From positions 54,953,579 to 55,017,578 of the forward strand of contig CM056379.1 in NCBI GenBank assembly GCA_029718625.1: DNA of 64,000 nucleotides. The letters are read 5' to 3'. Of the stretch, positions 35,143-47,800 are shown piece by piece (the first letter of the stretch is position 1; the number at the start of each line of letters is the position of its first letter). Under the pieces are notes generated by a model, which worked only from the letters and a program-made list of their open reading frames with translations, was not told the origin of the DNA and did no database searches. Origin of the DNA: Synaphobranchus kaupii (lineage: Eukaryota; Chordata; Actinopteri; Anguilliformes; Synaphobranchidae). Made by a program: the position numbers and the translations under genes.

Positions 35143-35309
35143 GTATACACTGTCAGTTGTACTTCTAGTATATAAAACGTGTATACCAATGTTGTTTGTC
35201 AATTTCACTGCCCAAAACTATATTTGCGAGCATCAAAATATGCCTATGTTTGACATTTATTTTGAAACAGAAGGAATCATGGCTAGAGTTTGAGTCTGGT
35301 ATCAAAATG
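34587..35309. mobile_element. Fold-back element with a SINE in its left arm
   Basis: The left arm starts CATTTTGATACCAGACTCAA and after the SINE continues ATAGTTTAGGGCAGTGAAAT to about 34985. The right arm (35150-35309) is its complement, ending ...TCATGGCTAGAGTTTGAG then TCTGGTATCAAAATG. Arms are about 170 bp. The loop (34985-35150) carries a (TTA)n tract at 35107-35142. Non-coding. Confidence 0.75.
34676..34895 (-). mobile_element. tRNA-derived SINE with UnaL2-type tail
   Basis: Minus strand: head GGGGCGGTAGTGTAGTATAA, B-box GGTTCGATTCCC (tRNA-type pol III promoter) near 34819, body ending in CGCTCT-GGATA-AGAGTG stem-loop, TCTGCTAAATGCC and TGTAATGTAA. The loop is GGATA, as in the UnaL2-like LINE, so it was probably mobilised by that LINE's enzyme. 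The target duplication CACAAATAT is at 34667-34675 and 34896-34904. Confidence 0.88.
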
Positions 35310-36300
35310 CAGTGGGGAAATGAGCCCTTTCACTTGGCACAATTTGTTTTCACCAACTAACTATCCTACATGGTGATATGAACCTTCAAAGAAAGTAAAA
35401 AAATAATTTTTTTGAGATTTCTATGACGATTTCACGAAAACATATTATATGTACATGCTACCAATCAGGGCTGGAAATTTAGCTTGCCCGCTCGCCTCAG
35501 GTGAGTAGTTTACATTTCGGGTGAATCCAATTTCAGGACCACTAGTCCATCAGGCAGATGATCATCAGCACTGATAATCAGTCCACCTTAAAAAGAGGCG
35601 GGGTTCGATTATGCTAGCTGAATGACAGCTGTCTAGTCCAATCTCTAGCCATGAAACACATTTCCAAGGGAATCCTGTCAGCGTAGCCCCATAGCTGTTG
35701 CCCTAAAGATGTTAATGTTGCACTTCTTGCGTTCTAGCGAAATCTACAATCCGTCTGAAAATGGATCAGTTTTTCACTAATTGTTTTTATCTGTACTATT
35801 AGATCTCTATGACACATCCTGACACCTGTTATGGTTTGACTGAATATTTGCATACCGTTTCATGTATAAATAAGTGATTTTGTGAGTTTTGGACACATTT
35901 AGGCTCAACTTTGTGTATTTTTCCCACAATGTAGCTTAGCTAGCTGTACGTTATTATTAGGCCTGTGGAAAATGTTTGACATTTGTTTCTGATTAGATGT
36001 TCTGAAGAAAAAAAAGTTATTTTGTGTGTGTTTTGTTCTCTCATTCTAAGTGGTTATATATTGGCCATTAGAATATACCTATAGTTATATTATTGTGTCA
36101 TTGATTAAAATAGTGCTAGACCTATAGACTAACAACAAGAATACTGCGAATGTTAAGGAAACGGAACAAATTAATAGAAAACATTTGTTTATAGTGTTAC
36201 AAACAGGGCTAGTAATTTCAGCCGGGCTAGTGGAAATTCTGGTCTACTAGCCTGGTTGGCTAGTGCCAAAAATCCTTCAAAAGTAAAAAAAATCTTGTGA
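35310..36300. other. No gene seen
   Basis: AT-rich. A string near 35466 (CAGGGCTGGAAATTTAGC) and one near 36206 (CAGGGCTAGTAATTTCAGCC) look related and lie in the same orientation; they could be ends of an element, but no inverted partner was found. Confidence 0.35.
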
Positions 36301-38940
36301 TTCTGAGGGGGTCAGGTGGGAAGCACTGATTGATTTTATATGGAATGACCCATATATATATATTACAGTAAAATGCTTATACAAAATTGCATGATTTCAC
36401 TTTGACCTGAACACAAAGTCATGTAGAATAATGTCAATAACTCGTTAGTTAATGGCCATCCCATAATTATTTTCCCCCTTAAATGTTTTTTTTCACTGGC
36501 AACAGTGCTGCCAGTCTTTTTGCTTACCGTTTTCTTACAGGATAATATTTTTTACAGTGTAGGCCCAGCATCTCTGAACATTCTCCTATTGACACTCCAT
36601 TTCCAAATCTTTACAAAAGCCATCTTTTGTTGCTTGCAGGCATAGTTAAGAATCCAGTCAGGTTTATTGACACAGACCATAATGCCACTTGCCACCAGGT
36701 CCACCTTGCAGAAGAATAGCTTCCCATTGCTGGCCATTTAAGAGCTGACTTGCTGAGGGCTGAGAAATGTAAAAAGCAGGGAGCACCACAAAATGCAACT
36801 AATAGGTCATTTTCTATCAGCCTATTTCAGGAATCGCACGAAACTGAAAACCCATTATGATAATGAGCCCACTTGGTATAATTAAATCCACTTTCGCTTG
36901 TAGATTTCCCAGTCTATGAATTCCAACTAGTTCTTTAAAGTGTGGCTCACAAAGCGGCTTTTAACATGCCGAGGATTCCTTCCTGTGAGTCTCTTCCACC
37001 TGACTCATAGTCAGAGACATTAAGCAGTGAATGCACATATGGAGCAAAGAGCTGTGCAGAATATGGAATGGCATATTTAATTCACTGCAGCAGCCTGATT
37101 ATCCCAGACAAGTGCAGTTCCCGCTTAATAACCTGTTTTTCAATCCAAACCACTTTGTTTCATGCCTGACGCCTACATTAATTAAATCGGATACACTGTA
37201 GTTGAGGAGGAAGGGAACACTGAAACTTGTGTTGACTTGTGTTGACTGTCTGCCGGTAAGGGATCAATGCCTGTGAGACATTTTAACATTCTGGCAGAGA
37301 CGGAAATCATGCACGCAGAATGCCATTAAATAACATAAAACCAGTAAACAATAAAAAAATGACGCGCCTGTGGTTAAGGAACTGGATGGAATATTTAATC
37401 AGGAACCGGTGTTGTTTTTTGAAAAGGCCAATATGTCACTGTGCAGAGCGAGCAAGCTGCCGAGCTGATTGAGTCACATTGGTGGGAACAGCATCGTAAT
37501 AGATCTATATCTGGAAATAGCTTCAGAAACATACCCCCCGGTCCCTGCAGTCATAGCAGCGGGCAGCACTAACGCACAGAGGTACAGAACGGTCGCAGAT
37601 CATGACCAGCTCGGCCAGGTTGACACCGATGTAAATTAAGACCACTCAACTTATGGGGATATGCTTCGCTAATGAAGTGTGGTTATTTGCTTCCTGATGA
37701 TTCATGATCTTTTACAGGTGGGGCTCCAGGTGGAGGCAGCCATTCAAGCCAACTGAACCACTGACCTGCAACATAATACTGGTCAAAACATGCTGAAACC
37801 TGTCAGATTGTACGAAACAACTCTCACAAACTGCAATCTCTTGGGTTTAGACACAGATTATGTGTTTTATGCATTCGCCTTAAAAATCAGTTGCAGTCAG
37901 CAGATCAAAAAGTGTCAATGTTGGGAGTCAGCGATTGAAGAAATACCTCTCAGTTTGTGCATTGTGCATGATAGCTCAATATGCTGAACAGAGAAAGCAG
38001 GACTACTCCAAACAAAATCACATTGTCTTCCCAAGAGGACTATTTTAGACCAGTGAATGGACAAGGCATACCTGTGAGGGTGTAACGGATTACCATCCAG
38101 AGGGAGAGGATTAAAAACGAAGAATAAATCATGGTATTTTCACAGCTAGGCTATTCCATTGCAGTTTGAAACAATTGTGCAATACAGGTGTATGCAATAT
38201 GGATGCATATTGACTCCTATCAGCGTAATATCCCAAGACCAAGAGTGCGCAACTGCATGAACCTGGAAAAATACATTCACAACCATGATCATGGGGAATG
38301 CAAATCGGTAGCATAGAGGTTGTGTCTGCATTATAACAGTTAGGACTGCTGGAGTAAGATTGAGCTCTGCTAAATTAATCTGCCTGAATTGATTAATATT
38401 AGAGTAAATTGCCAAGGGATCTGATATCCCCGTCACAATGAGGAGGTTAACAAGCTGTTCTGTTCTTTTTGAAATTAGACAGGGTTCATGATGATCTCTT
38501 GTGTATTAATTATTTTTTGAATGTAATCTGTGCTGTTGTTGCACATATCAGTGCCATTGACAAAATGCGATATAAATCTCTTTAATATGCAGAGAGTTTT
38601 GACGTGGCAAAATTTTGAATGAGAGGATGTACTGTTTTCTGAAAATGTATATACATTTATACAGTATCTACTAGTCACTGCCATATGGTCAGGGAATCTT
38701 AAGTGAATTGTACCATCTGCTGATTTTTAATTATGAAGAAGCTGCCGTGGGTGAGAAGTTGCTCATCATTAATACTGATTGTGAAAAAACATACCTGTTT
38801 TTTTAAATGCTACATCTATGTTCTGAACTTCAAGAACAGAGCATCCAGATTTAAAAAACATGTAAAAACATCCCGATAAAAAAAAAACATTCAAATTCCA
38901 TTAATTTAATTTACCATTTAAATACAACTTGTAACTGGTG
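36301..38940. other. No gene seen; apparently unique DNA
   Basis: Longest repeat-poor stretch of the window. Open frames up to 96 codons have no motifs and atypical starts. It may be host intergenic or intronic sequence. Confidence 0.45.
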
Positions 38941-38949
38941 AATTTTTGG

Positions 38950-41900
38950 ATGCAGGCCTGGAAGAGAATGATCTGTGGTTTGTGGTTTTAACAAATTGAA
39001 TAAGGTAGAAACAGGAGTCTACATAAACACAGGAAATGCACATATGCACATAAACTTCTACCTGTCTTCTAGACCTGACACACCAGAGCCAAGACCAGGC
39101 AGCAGAACTACTGTCTTACACAGATTTCTGCATGTTCCCAAAAACTGCTGCCCAGGTTCCATGCTATTGAGACAGTGTCTGTCCCCCGACCTAGAGTAGG
39201 CTTTGCTAAAAAGCCCATTAAGGGTGTTTGTATGGCTAATTTTAAAAAAATCAGACCCTGTCATTCTACTAATGATGGGGCTGAACAGAGAGAGCCAAAA
39301 ATTGGCTTGATTAATATCAGATCACTCGCCCCTAAGGCAACTCTTATAAATGAATGAATTACTGATCACCAAGTTGAGATCCTATGCTTAACTGAAACTT
39401 GGCTTAAAATTGATGAATATATTGCATTAAATGAATCCACTCCTCCTGGTTACAGTTATACACACATTCCCCGTTTGACGGGTCGTGGAGGTGGTGTTGC
39501 TGCTATATATAATTCTAATCTCTTTGCTACTCTGAAATCTGCCTACAAATTTAACTGTTTTGAAGTGCTTGTTCTCAGTTTTGCACATCCAGACAGAAAA
39601 ACAATCAGTTTTACCCTTGTCATTTTATATAGGCCACCAGGTCCATACAGTGGTTTCTTACTTGAGTTTGCTGATTTCCTCTCTAGCCTGGTTATTCATT
39701 CAGATAAAATAGTAATTGTAGGTGATTTTAATATTCACATGGAGAGTGAAGGTGATCCTCTCAGATCTGCATTCTTGTCAATTATTGAACCCATTGGCTT
39801 TAATCAACATATACATCAGTCCACCCATTCTCATAACCATACTCTTGATCTGGTCTTAACGTATAATACAGAAATAGCAAACGTAACAGTCATGCCTAAA
39901 AATCCTGTGTTATCAGACCATTACTTAATTACCTTTCACCTTTCACAAGTCTGTCATGTGCCATCAGATACTACATTCTACTTTAGTCATAAGCTCTCCT
40001 CCAGATCTGCAAATGATTTTATTAATGAGCTCCCAGGCTCATTTGTGCACTGTGGGGATTTTCTAGGCTCCAGCCAAAATGCGTATACAAATGCAGACAT
40101 AAACTCAATTGATCAGCTGACTGACAACATTAATAACGTACTTAGTAGAACCCTGGATACTATCGCACCTCTTAAAAAGAGGAAAGTCTGCAATAAGAAA
40201 TTAGCTCCCTGGTACAATGACCATACTCGTGCTCTCAAACAAGCTTCACGCCAACTTGAGCGCAAATGGCGTTCCTCTAAATTGCATGTTTTCTTCCATG
40301 CCTGGAAAGACAGCCTTCTCCATTATAAACATGCCCTTATCACAGCGCGTTCCTTATATTTCTCTATTTTGGTAGATGAAAATAGAAACAATCCTAGGCA
40401 CCTGTTTAACACTGTTGCCCGACTGACTAAGAATCATGCTGATCCCTGTGTTTCAATCCCATTTAATAGTAATGACTTTATGAATTTCTTTGATGACAAA
40501 ATAATAAAAATCAGGGACAAGATTCAAAGTTCTTCTACCACCCCTCATACAGGGTCTGCCCCTCCGTCCACTCAACACCTGGGTGCAGAATCTTCAGATG
40601 GACGGGTGGCCTATCTGAACTCCTTTGCTCCAATAGATCTCACTGAATTTAATACTATAGTAAATTCTTCAAAATCTTCTACCTGTCTTCTAGACCCTAT
40701 TCCAACGAAGCTACTGAAGGAGCTACTGCCAGTAATTGGAACACCACTGTTGCATATTGTTAATGCTTCTTTAGCCTCTGGACATATACCACCGACTCTC
40801 AAACTTGCAGTCATCAAACCCCTTCTTAAAAAGCCAAACTTGGATATAAACGACTTGTCTAACTATAGGCCTATCTCAAACCTTCCGTTCCTCTCTAAAA
40901 TAATAGAAAAGGCCATTTCAAAACAACTCTGGTCATTTTTGCACCCTAATCAAATATTGGAAGTTTTTCAATCTGGTTTTCGACCCTCTCATAGCACTGA
41001 AACAGCCCTAGTCAAAGTATTCAATGACCTACTCCTTGCTTCTGATAGTGGCTATATCTCTGTACTCATGCTTCTGGATTTAAGTGCAGCATTTGACACA
41101 GTTGATCACCTCATCCTTCTGGATAGGCTCGAAAATATTGTTGGCCTCCGTGGACTGGCTCTTTCCTGGTTTAGATCATACTTATCTGACCGATATCAAT
41201 TTGTGCATCTTAACAATGACTCCTCCTATAAATCTAGGGTTAGATATGGAGTACCACAAGGATCTGTCCTTGGGCCTTTGCTCTTCTCTCTATACATGCT
41301 TCCCCTGGGACAAATCATTCGTAAACATGGCATTAACTTCCACTGCTATGCAGATGACACCCAGCTGTATCTATCAGTCAAGCCTGATGAAATTGTCCTG
41401 CTGTCAAAAATGGAAGCTTGTCTTATAGATATAAAGGAATGGATGACCCATAACTTTCTCTTACTAAACTCTGATAAGACAGAGGTAATGGTGGTGGGGC
41501 CCAAGTCCCTGAGATGCAAACTATCTGGCTATATGCCTAACATTGATGGAATTTCAATCACCTCAAGTGCTGTCATTAAAGATCTTGGTGTTACGTTTGA
41601 TCCAGATCTAGTATTTGATACTCACATTAAAGACATCTCTAGGGTTGCTTTCTATCACTTGAGGAATATCTCAAAAATTCGAAAAATACTGTCCCTACAT
41701 GATGCTGAAAAGCTAGTCCATGCTTTTGTTACTTCTAGATTAGATTATTGTAATGCTCTTTTGTCTGGATGTACACAGTCCTCTCTGAAAGGGCTTCAAC
41801 TAATTCAAAATACAGCTGCTCGTATTCTCACGAGAACTAGAAGATTTGAACACATCAGCCCAGTGTTAGCTTCACTTCACTGGTTGCCAATCAAATTTCG

Positions 41901-42838
41901 AATAGACTATAAGATTCTATTACTTACCTTTAAAGCCTTACATGGGCTTGCCCCCTTATATTTAAGGGATTTACTTTTCCCTTATAATCCCTCACGAACG
42001 CTCCGTTCGCTGGGCACAGGCCTCCTTGTTATTCCTAAAATAGCTAAAAGTACAATAGGTGGTAGAGCCTTTTCCTATCGTGCTCCTCTCCTATGGAACA
42101 ATGGTGGCTGGCATTAGCTATAGAGTCGCTGGTGGACTGAGCGGTCAGTGCTGTCACTGGATCATTATTGGTAGTGTTGTGTTAAGCTCGACCGGTCATG
42201 GTCTAGTGGTGACTGTCTCAAGCCTGCCCTCATGGTTGTATTGGCCCCTGCCTCTGTTTAGCCCTTAGCTATGCTGCCATAGCCTTATTCTGCCGGGGTT
42301 TCCTTATCGCAGCAGACACCTCTGTCTCTCCTGCTGCGCTTGTTCTGCTACCATCTGAACCCCCTAACAATGTTTTTTCTTTTTTTTCCTCTTCCCTGCT
42401 CTGGGCACCTGCCCGGAGCTCTAGCCCAAGTTTCCAGAGTTTCCCGCGTCTTTCCCCCGCCCCCCCTCCTGGCCCGGAGCTCCAGCCCAAGACCAGCTAG
42501 GCGCCCCCCACCTGCCACTGCTGATCTCTACATGATGGAGTCATCTGAATAGAATACCTCCCTATGACATAATCAACCCATAGGCCAGTGGAGGATGGGC
42601 ATCCCCCCAATAGCCGGGTTCCTCTCGAGATTTCTTCCCATCGGGGAGTTTTTTCTCGCCACAGTATGAGGGTTTTTCTCTCCTACTAGAGTTTTTACCT
42701 CTGCTATCTGGGGGCTTAGAGCTGGCTTAGAGCTGGCATTTCCCATTTCCCCTTTCCTCCCCTTTCTGTTCTGTAAAGCGTCTTTGTGACAGTCATCTGT
42801 GAAAAGCGCTATATAAATAAAATTGAATTGAATTGAAA
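38950..42838 (+). mobile_element. Fish L2-type LINE, near full length
   Basis: Contains the ORF2-type coding region, a long 3' UTR (42118-42815) with GCGTCTTTGTGACAGTCATC and AAAAGCGCTATATAAATAAA, and an (ATTGA)n tail at 42821-42835. The tail differs from the TGTAA tail of the UnaL2-like copies, so this is a second L2-clade lineage. The 5' limit is uncertain. Confidence 0.85.
39202..42117 (+). pseudogene. L2-type LINE ORF2 (endonuclease plus reverse transcriptase) with one stop and lost C terminus
   Basis: One frame is open except for a TGA at 39355-39357. The APE endonuclease motifs are [22 protein letters not shown] (catalytic E), [25 protein letters not shown] and LSDHYLI. The reverse transcriptase shows [65 protein letters not shown] and the catalytic YADDTQLY. 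C-terminal [27 protein letters not shown] and APLLWNN follow. After LLWNN the frame ends in GGWH and the usual last 50-60 residues are missing, so a small deletion joins the ORF to the 3' UTR. Apart from the stop and this deletion the coding sequence is well kept, 880 codons without interruption. Confidence 0.92.
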
Positions 42839-43506
42839 ATAGTACCTTGATATATCTGTGCCTTATGTATCAGTGTAAATTGTTATGTGTATTTTCTTAA
42901 CTTAGCAGTTCTCCAATCTGGATATCTGGTGCCTGGCCCACTGTTCCTGGTTTGCTAGACTCTTATCTCTGTTTATTTTGTTGCAGTAAGAACAGTGATG
43001 AGCTGGACTACAGGAAATTGCAAGTGTAACAGGATAATACTCAGTGCTTGTCTGGTACTGTTTCCTGGCAACCAATGACAGGAAAACAGGAAAACAGCAT
43101 ATGGCAGAATCAGAACAGATGAGTATGTACATACATAGACACAGAGCTGCTCTGACACAGAAAAGAACCACCCCGGTAAACAAATTCATAAGTGAATATG
43201 ATTATTAATACATGTTGTCACAATGAATCATGTACAGATACAGACATACAGATGCAAGAGATCTATTTTTCTTGCTCATTTTTATTGCCATTTACTATTA
43301 TTATTTTCATAATTTTTGTATTATACTTTATGTCCAGCTGTATATTATGTATATGGGAAGGATTCAATGAAAAACCAAACCTTCCAGATGAATCTAGTTT
43401 TTCTCACATAGGAAGGCAGTGAAAGTCTAATGTTCTGATAACTGAAAATGTGTTTTAACCAAGTGATATCCAAAATGGGTTGAGACTGATTGGTCAGGCA
43501 GTCCTA
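42839..43506. other. No gene seen
   Basis: AT-rich flanking sequence between the L2 LINE tail and the Harbinger-like MITE. Short open frames have no motifs. Confidence 0.45.
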
Positions 43507-44482
43507 GGGCTCTATTTTAATAAACCAAACGCAATGGTGAACGCAAGAGTAATCGCTTGGCGGTATCGCTCTGAGGGCGTGTCGGCGAGAAATTTGGTAA
43601 TTTCATGACGGCAATCTTGGCGCACCTTATGGCGGTATTGCTAAAAGGCTCGGTTTAAATGTCCAAGGTGTGTCTCTATGGTAGCCAATCAAATTGTTGT
43701 TCTCATGCTTTAAAAAAAAGCCAGTTGGAACGCAATCGCTCCATGCAATTTCATAATGAGCAACCCAAACGCACTGGACCGTCAACGACAAGAGCGATTT
43801 TCCGCACAGGAATCAGACATACTTGCAACAGAAGTACAGGCTAGGACTGTAGTAATTTATGGATCACAATCCACACCACCTCGTCTCCCAGAAGTTCGGA
43901 AGGCAGGGGAGGAGGTGGCGAATGCATTAATTAGCCTACATTAGGTGATGTAGGCATAATTATGATTCAAATGGTAGGCTTATGATTCAACTGTGTCAAT
44001 GTGTAATTTATATATTATAGGCTATTGGCCTACATGATCGCAAGTTTCTTGTAAGCTGTCCTGTTTTATTCTAGTAGTTTAAATTAAAATTAATTAAATA
44101 ATAATAATTATAGGCTATTTGTTCATTAAATGGAAGTGTAATGTTGGCATCACCTATAGACACTACATAGAACTACATGACGAATAAGTTGCCAAATTGC
44201 CAGAGTCTATTGCGTTCCCGCTAAGAGGTGGTTCCAGCTGATCATAACGCAATGGGTTTTCGTTGGTTCAAATTGTCACTGAGCCGAAAGTATTTTAGAA
44301 CACGCCCCAGACAGCGCCACCCATCCCACTGCAGCGCAAGCGAAAGGATGTTATGTTGAGAATTTGTTGATCCTAGCGGTATTGCTGAGAAACGCCATAG
44401 CGCCAGTTTTAAGACGTTGATGCTGTCAACAAGCTTGCGTTTGACTATACCGTCCCCTTGCGCTGGTTTGAAAATAGAGCCC
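43507..44482 (+). mobile_element. PIF/Harbinger-like MITE, 976 bp
   Basis: Ends GGGCTCTATTTTAATAAACC and complement ...GGTTTGAAAATAGAGCCC, flanked by CTA at 43504-43506 and 44483-44485, a 3-bp target duplication as in PIF/Harbinger. Subterminal sequence includes GGCGGTATCGCTCTGAGGGC. It keeps part of one of the two Harbinger genes but no transposase. Confidence 0.8.
43756..43944 (+). pseudogene. Myb/SANT-like protein fragment of a Harbinger element
   Basis: 62 codons from a real ATG: RQRQERFSAQESDILATEVQ, ARTVVIYGSQSTPPRLPEVR, then AGEEVANALISLH. PIF/Harbinger elements encode a Myb/SANT-like DNA-binding partner of the transposase with this pattern (aromatic-x-x-x-E, V-x-x-R, W near EEIA). 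The tryptophan expected before EE is replaced by G in KAGEEV. It stops after the first SANT repeat, so it is likely a truncated remnant. Confidence 0.6.
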
Positions 44483-44831
44483 CTAAAGTTACCTGCCTTC
44501 TTGTGGTAGAAGAGTGCTGCTTGAGTTCAAATTTAGCTTGAAACAAAAGCTGCACCTTTTCAGAATGTCCTATCCTTGCATCAATACCTTTTTTTCAGAC
44601 AGAGTATGAGTCTTGGTATTGGAACATCTTCATGTCCGAGTAGACTACATGAGCATGGTATCGGACCCAATACTAGTATCGGTGCATCCCAACTTGCAAT
44701 ATTATTAAAGGGAATGCCAACTCAAAACCAAAAGTGGTTTTCTTTGACATTACTCCTAGTTATTAAAATAATCATCCACCTAGATTTCAGCCTTTAAGAA
44801 CATCTACAGCTGAAAAAAAGTGTCACTTTCT

Positions 44832-47800
44832 GACAACTATGCAGTTCTCAGGACTGGGTGGGTGTGAAAGCTAGTTAATATTGCCGACTATGCAGTTCTC
44901 AGGACTGGGTGGGTGTGAAAGCTAGTTAATATTGCCGACTATGCAGTTCTCAGGACTGGGTGGGTGTGAAATCTAGTTAATATTGCCGACTATGCAGTTC
45001 TCAGGACTGGGTGGGTGTGAAGGCTAGTTAATATTGCAGACTATGCAGTTCTCAGGACTGGGTGGGTGTGAAAGCTAGTTAATATTGCCGACTATGCAGT
45101 TCTCAGGAATGGGTGGGTGTGAAAGCTAGTTAATATTGCAGACTATGCAGTTCTCAGGACTGGGTGGGTGTGAAAGCTAGTTAATATTGCAGACTATGCA
45201 GTTCTCAGGACTGGGTGGGTGTGAAATCTAGTTAATATTGCAGACTATGTAGTTCTCAGGACTGGGTGGGTGTGAAAGCTAGTTAATATTGCCGACTATG
45301 CAGTTCTCAGGACTGGGTGGGTGTGAAAGCTAGTTAATATTGCAGACTATGCAGTTCTCAGGACTGGGTGGGTGTGAAAGCTAGTTAATATTACAGACTA
45401 TGCAGTTCTCAGGACTGGGTGGGTGTGAAAGCTAGTTAATATTGCCGACTATGCAGTTCTCAGGACTGGGTGGGTGTGAAGGCTAGTTAATATTGCAGAC
45501 TATGCAGTTCTCAGGACTGGGTGGGTGTGAAAGCTAGTTAATATTGCAGACTATGCAGTTCTCAGGACTGGGTGGGTGTGAAAGCTAGTTAATATTGCCG
45601 ACTATGCAGTTCTCAGGACTGGGTGGGTGTGAAAGCTAGTTAATATTGCCGACTATGCAGTTCTCAGGACTGGGTGGGTGTGAAAGCTAGTTAATATTGC
45701 CGACTATGCAATTCTCAGGACTGGGTGGGTGTGAAAGCTAGTTAATATTGCCGACTATGCAGTTCTCAGGACTGGGTGGGTGTGAAGGCTAGTTAATATT
45801 GCAGACTATGCAGTTCTCAGGACTGGGTGGGTGTGAAAGCTAGTTAATATTGCCGACTATGCAATTCTCAGGACTGGGTGGGTGTGAAAGCTAGTTAATA
45901 TTGCAGACTATGCAGTTCTCAGGACTGGGTGGGTGTGAAGGCTAGTTAATATTGCAGACTATGCAGTTCTCAGGACTGGGTGGGTGTGAAAGCTAGTTAA
46001 TATTGCAGACTATGCAGTTCTCAGGACTGGGTGGGTGTGAAAGCTAGTTAATATTGCAGACTATGCAGTTCTCAGGACTGGGTGGGTGTGAAAGCTAGTT
46101 AATATTGCCGACTATGCAGTTCTCAGGACTGGGTGGGTGTGAAATCTAGTTAATATTGCAGACTATGCAGTTCTCAGGACTGGGTGGGTGTGAAAGCTAG
46201 TTAATATTGCCGACTATGCAGTTCTCAGGACTGGGTGGGTGTGAAAGCTAGTTAATATTGCAGACTATGCAGTTCTCAGGACTGGGTGGGTGTGAAAGCT
46301 AGTTAATATTGCAGACTATGCAGTTCTCAGGACTGGGTGGGTGTGAAAGCTAGTTAATATTGCCGACTATGCAGTTCTCAGGACTGGGTGGGTGTGAAAT
46401 CTAGTTAATATTGCAGACTATGCAGTTCTCAGGACTGGGTGGGTGTGAAAGCTAGTTAATATTGCCGACTATGCAGTTCTCAGGACTGGGTGGGTGTGAA
46501 AGCTAGTTAATATTGCAGACTATGCAGTTCTCAGGACTGGGTGGGTGTGAAAGCTAGTTAATATTGCAGACTATGCAGTTCTCAGGACTGGGTGGGTGTG
46601 AAATCTAGTTAATATTGCAGACTATGCAGTTCTCAGGACTGGGTGGGTGTGAAAGCTAGTTAATATTGCCGACTATGCAGTTCTCAGGACTGGGTGGGTG
46701 TGAAAGCTAGTTAATATTGCAGACTATGCAGTTCTCAGGACTGGGTGGGTGTGAAAGCTAGTTAATATTGCAGACTATGCAGTTCTCAGGACTGGGTGGG
46801 TGTGAAGGCTAGTTAATATTGCAGACTATGCAGTTCTCAGGACTGGGTGGGTGTGAAAGCTAGTTAATATTGCAGACTATGCAGTTCTCAGGACTGGGTG
46901 GGTGTGAAAGCTAGTTAATATTACCGACTATGCAGTTCTCAGGACTGGGTGGGTGTGAAGGCTAGTTAATATTGCAGACTATGCAGTTCTCAGGACTGGG
47001 TGGGTGTGAAAGCTAGTTAATATTGCAGACTATGCAGTTCTCAGGACTGGGTGGGTGTGAAAGCTAGTTAATATTGCCGACTATGCAATTCTCAGGACTG
47101 GGTGGGTGTGAAAGCTAGTTAATATTGCCGACTATGCAGTTCTCAGGACTGGGTGGGTGTGAAGGCTAGTTAATATTGCAGACTATGCAGTTCTCAGGAC
47201 TGGGTGGGTGTGAAAGCTAGTTAATATTGCAGACTATGCAGTTCTCAGGACTGGGTGGGTGTGAAGGCTAGTTAATATTGCAGACTATGCAGTTCTCAGG
47301 ACTGGGTGGGTGTGAAGGCTAGTTAATATTGCAGACTATGCAGTTCTCAGGACTGGGTGGGTGTGAAAGCTAGTTAATATTGCAGACTATGCAGTTCTCA
47401 GGACTGGGTGGGTGTGAAGGCTAGTTAATATTGCAGACTATGCAGTTCTCAGGACTGGGTGGGTGTGAAAGCTAGTTAATATTGCAGACTATGCAGTTCT
47501 CAGGACTGGGTGGGTGTGAAGGCTAGTTAATATTGCAGACTATGCAGTTCTCAGGACTGGGTGGGTGTGAAAGCTAGTTAATATTGCAGACTATGCAGTT
47601 CTCAGGACTGGGTGGGTGTGAAAGCTAGTTAATATTGCAGACTATGCAGTTCTCAGGACTGGGTGGGTGTGAAGGCTAGTTAATATTGCAGACTATGCAG
47701 TTCTCAGGTCTGGGTGGGTGTGAAGGCTAGTTAATATTGCAGACTATGCAATTCTCAGGACTGGGTGGGTGTGAAAGCTAGTTAATATTGCAGACTATGC

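Noticed and set aside
36552..38684. Short open frames as possible host exons
   Set aside because: No recognisable domain, mostly no proper start, no clear splice-site pairs; consistent with chance in AT-rich DNA.
42269..42552. Open frames in the CT/GC-rich segment after the L2 LINE ORF
   Set aside because: They lie in the 3' UTR of the LINE, with low-complexity Pro/Ser or Gly/Arg content on both strands.
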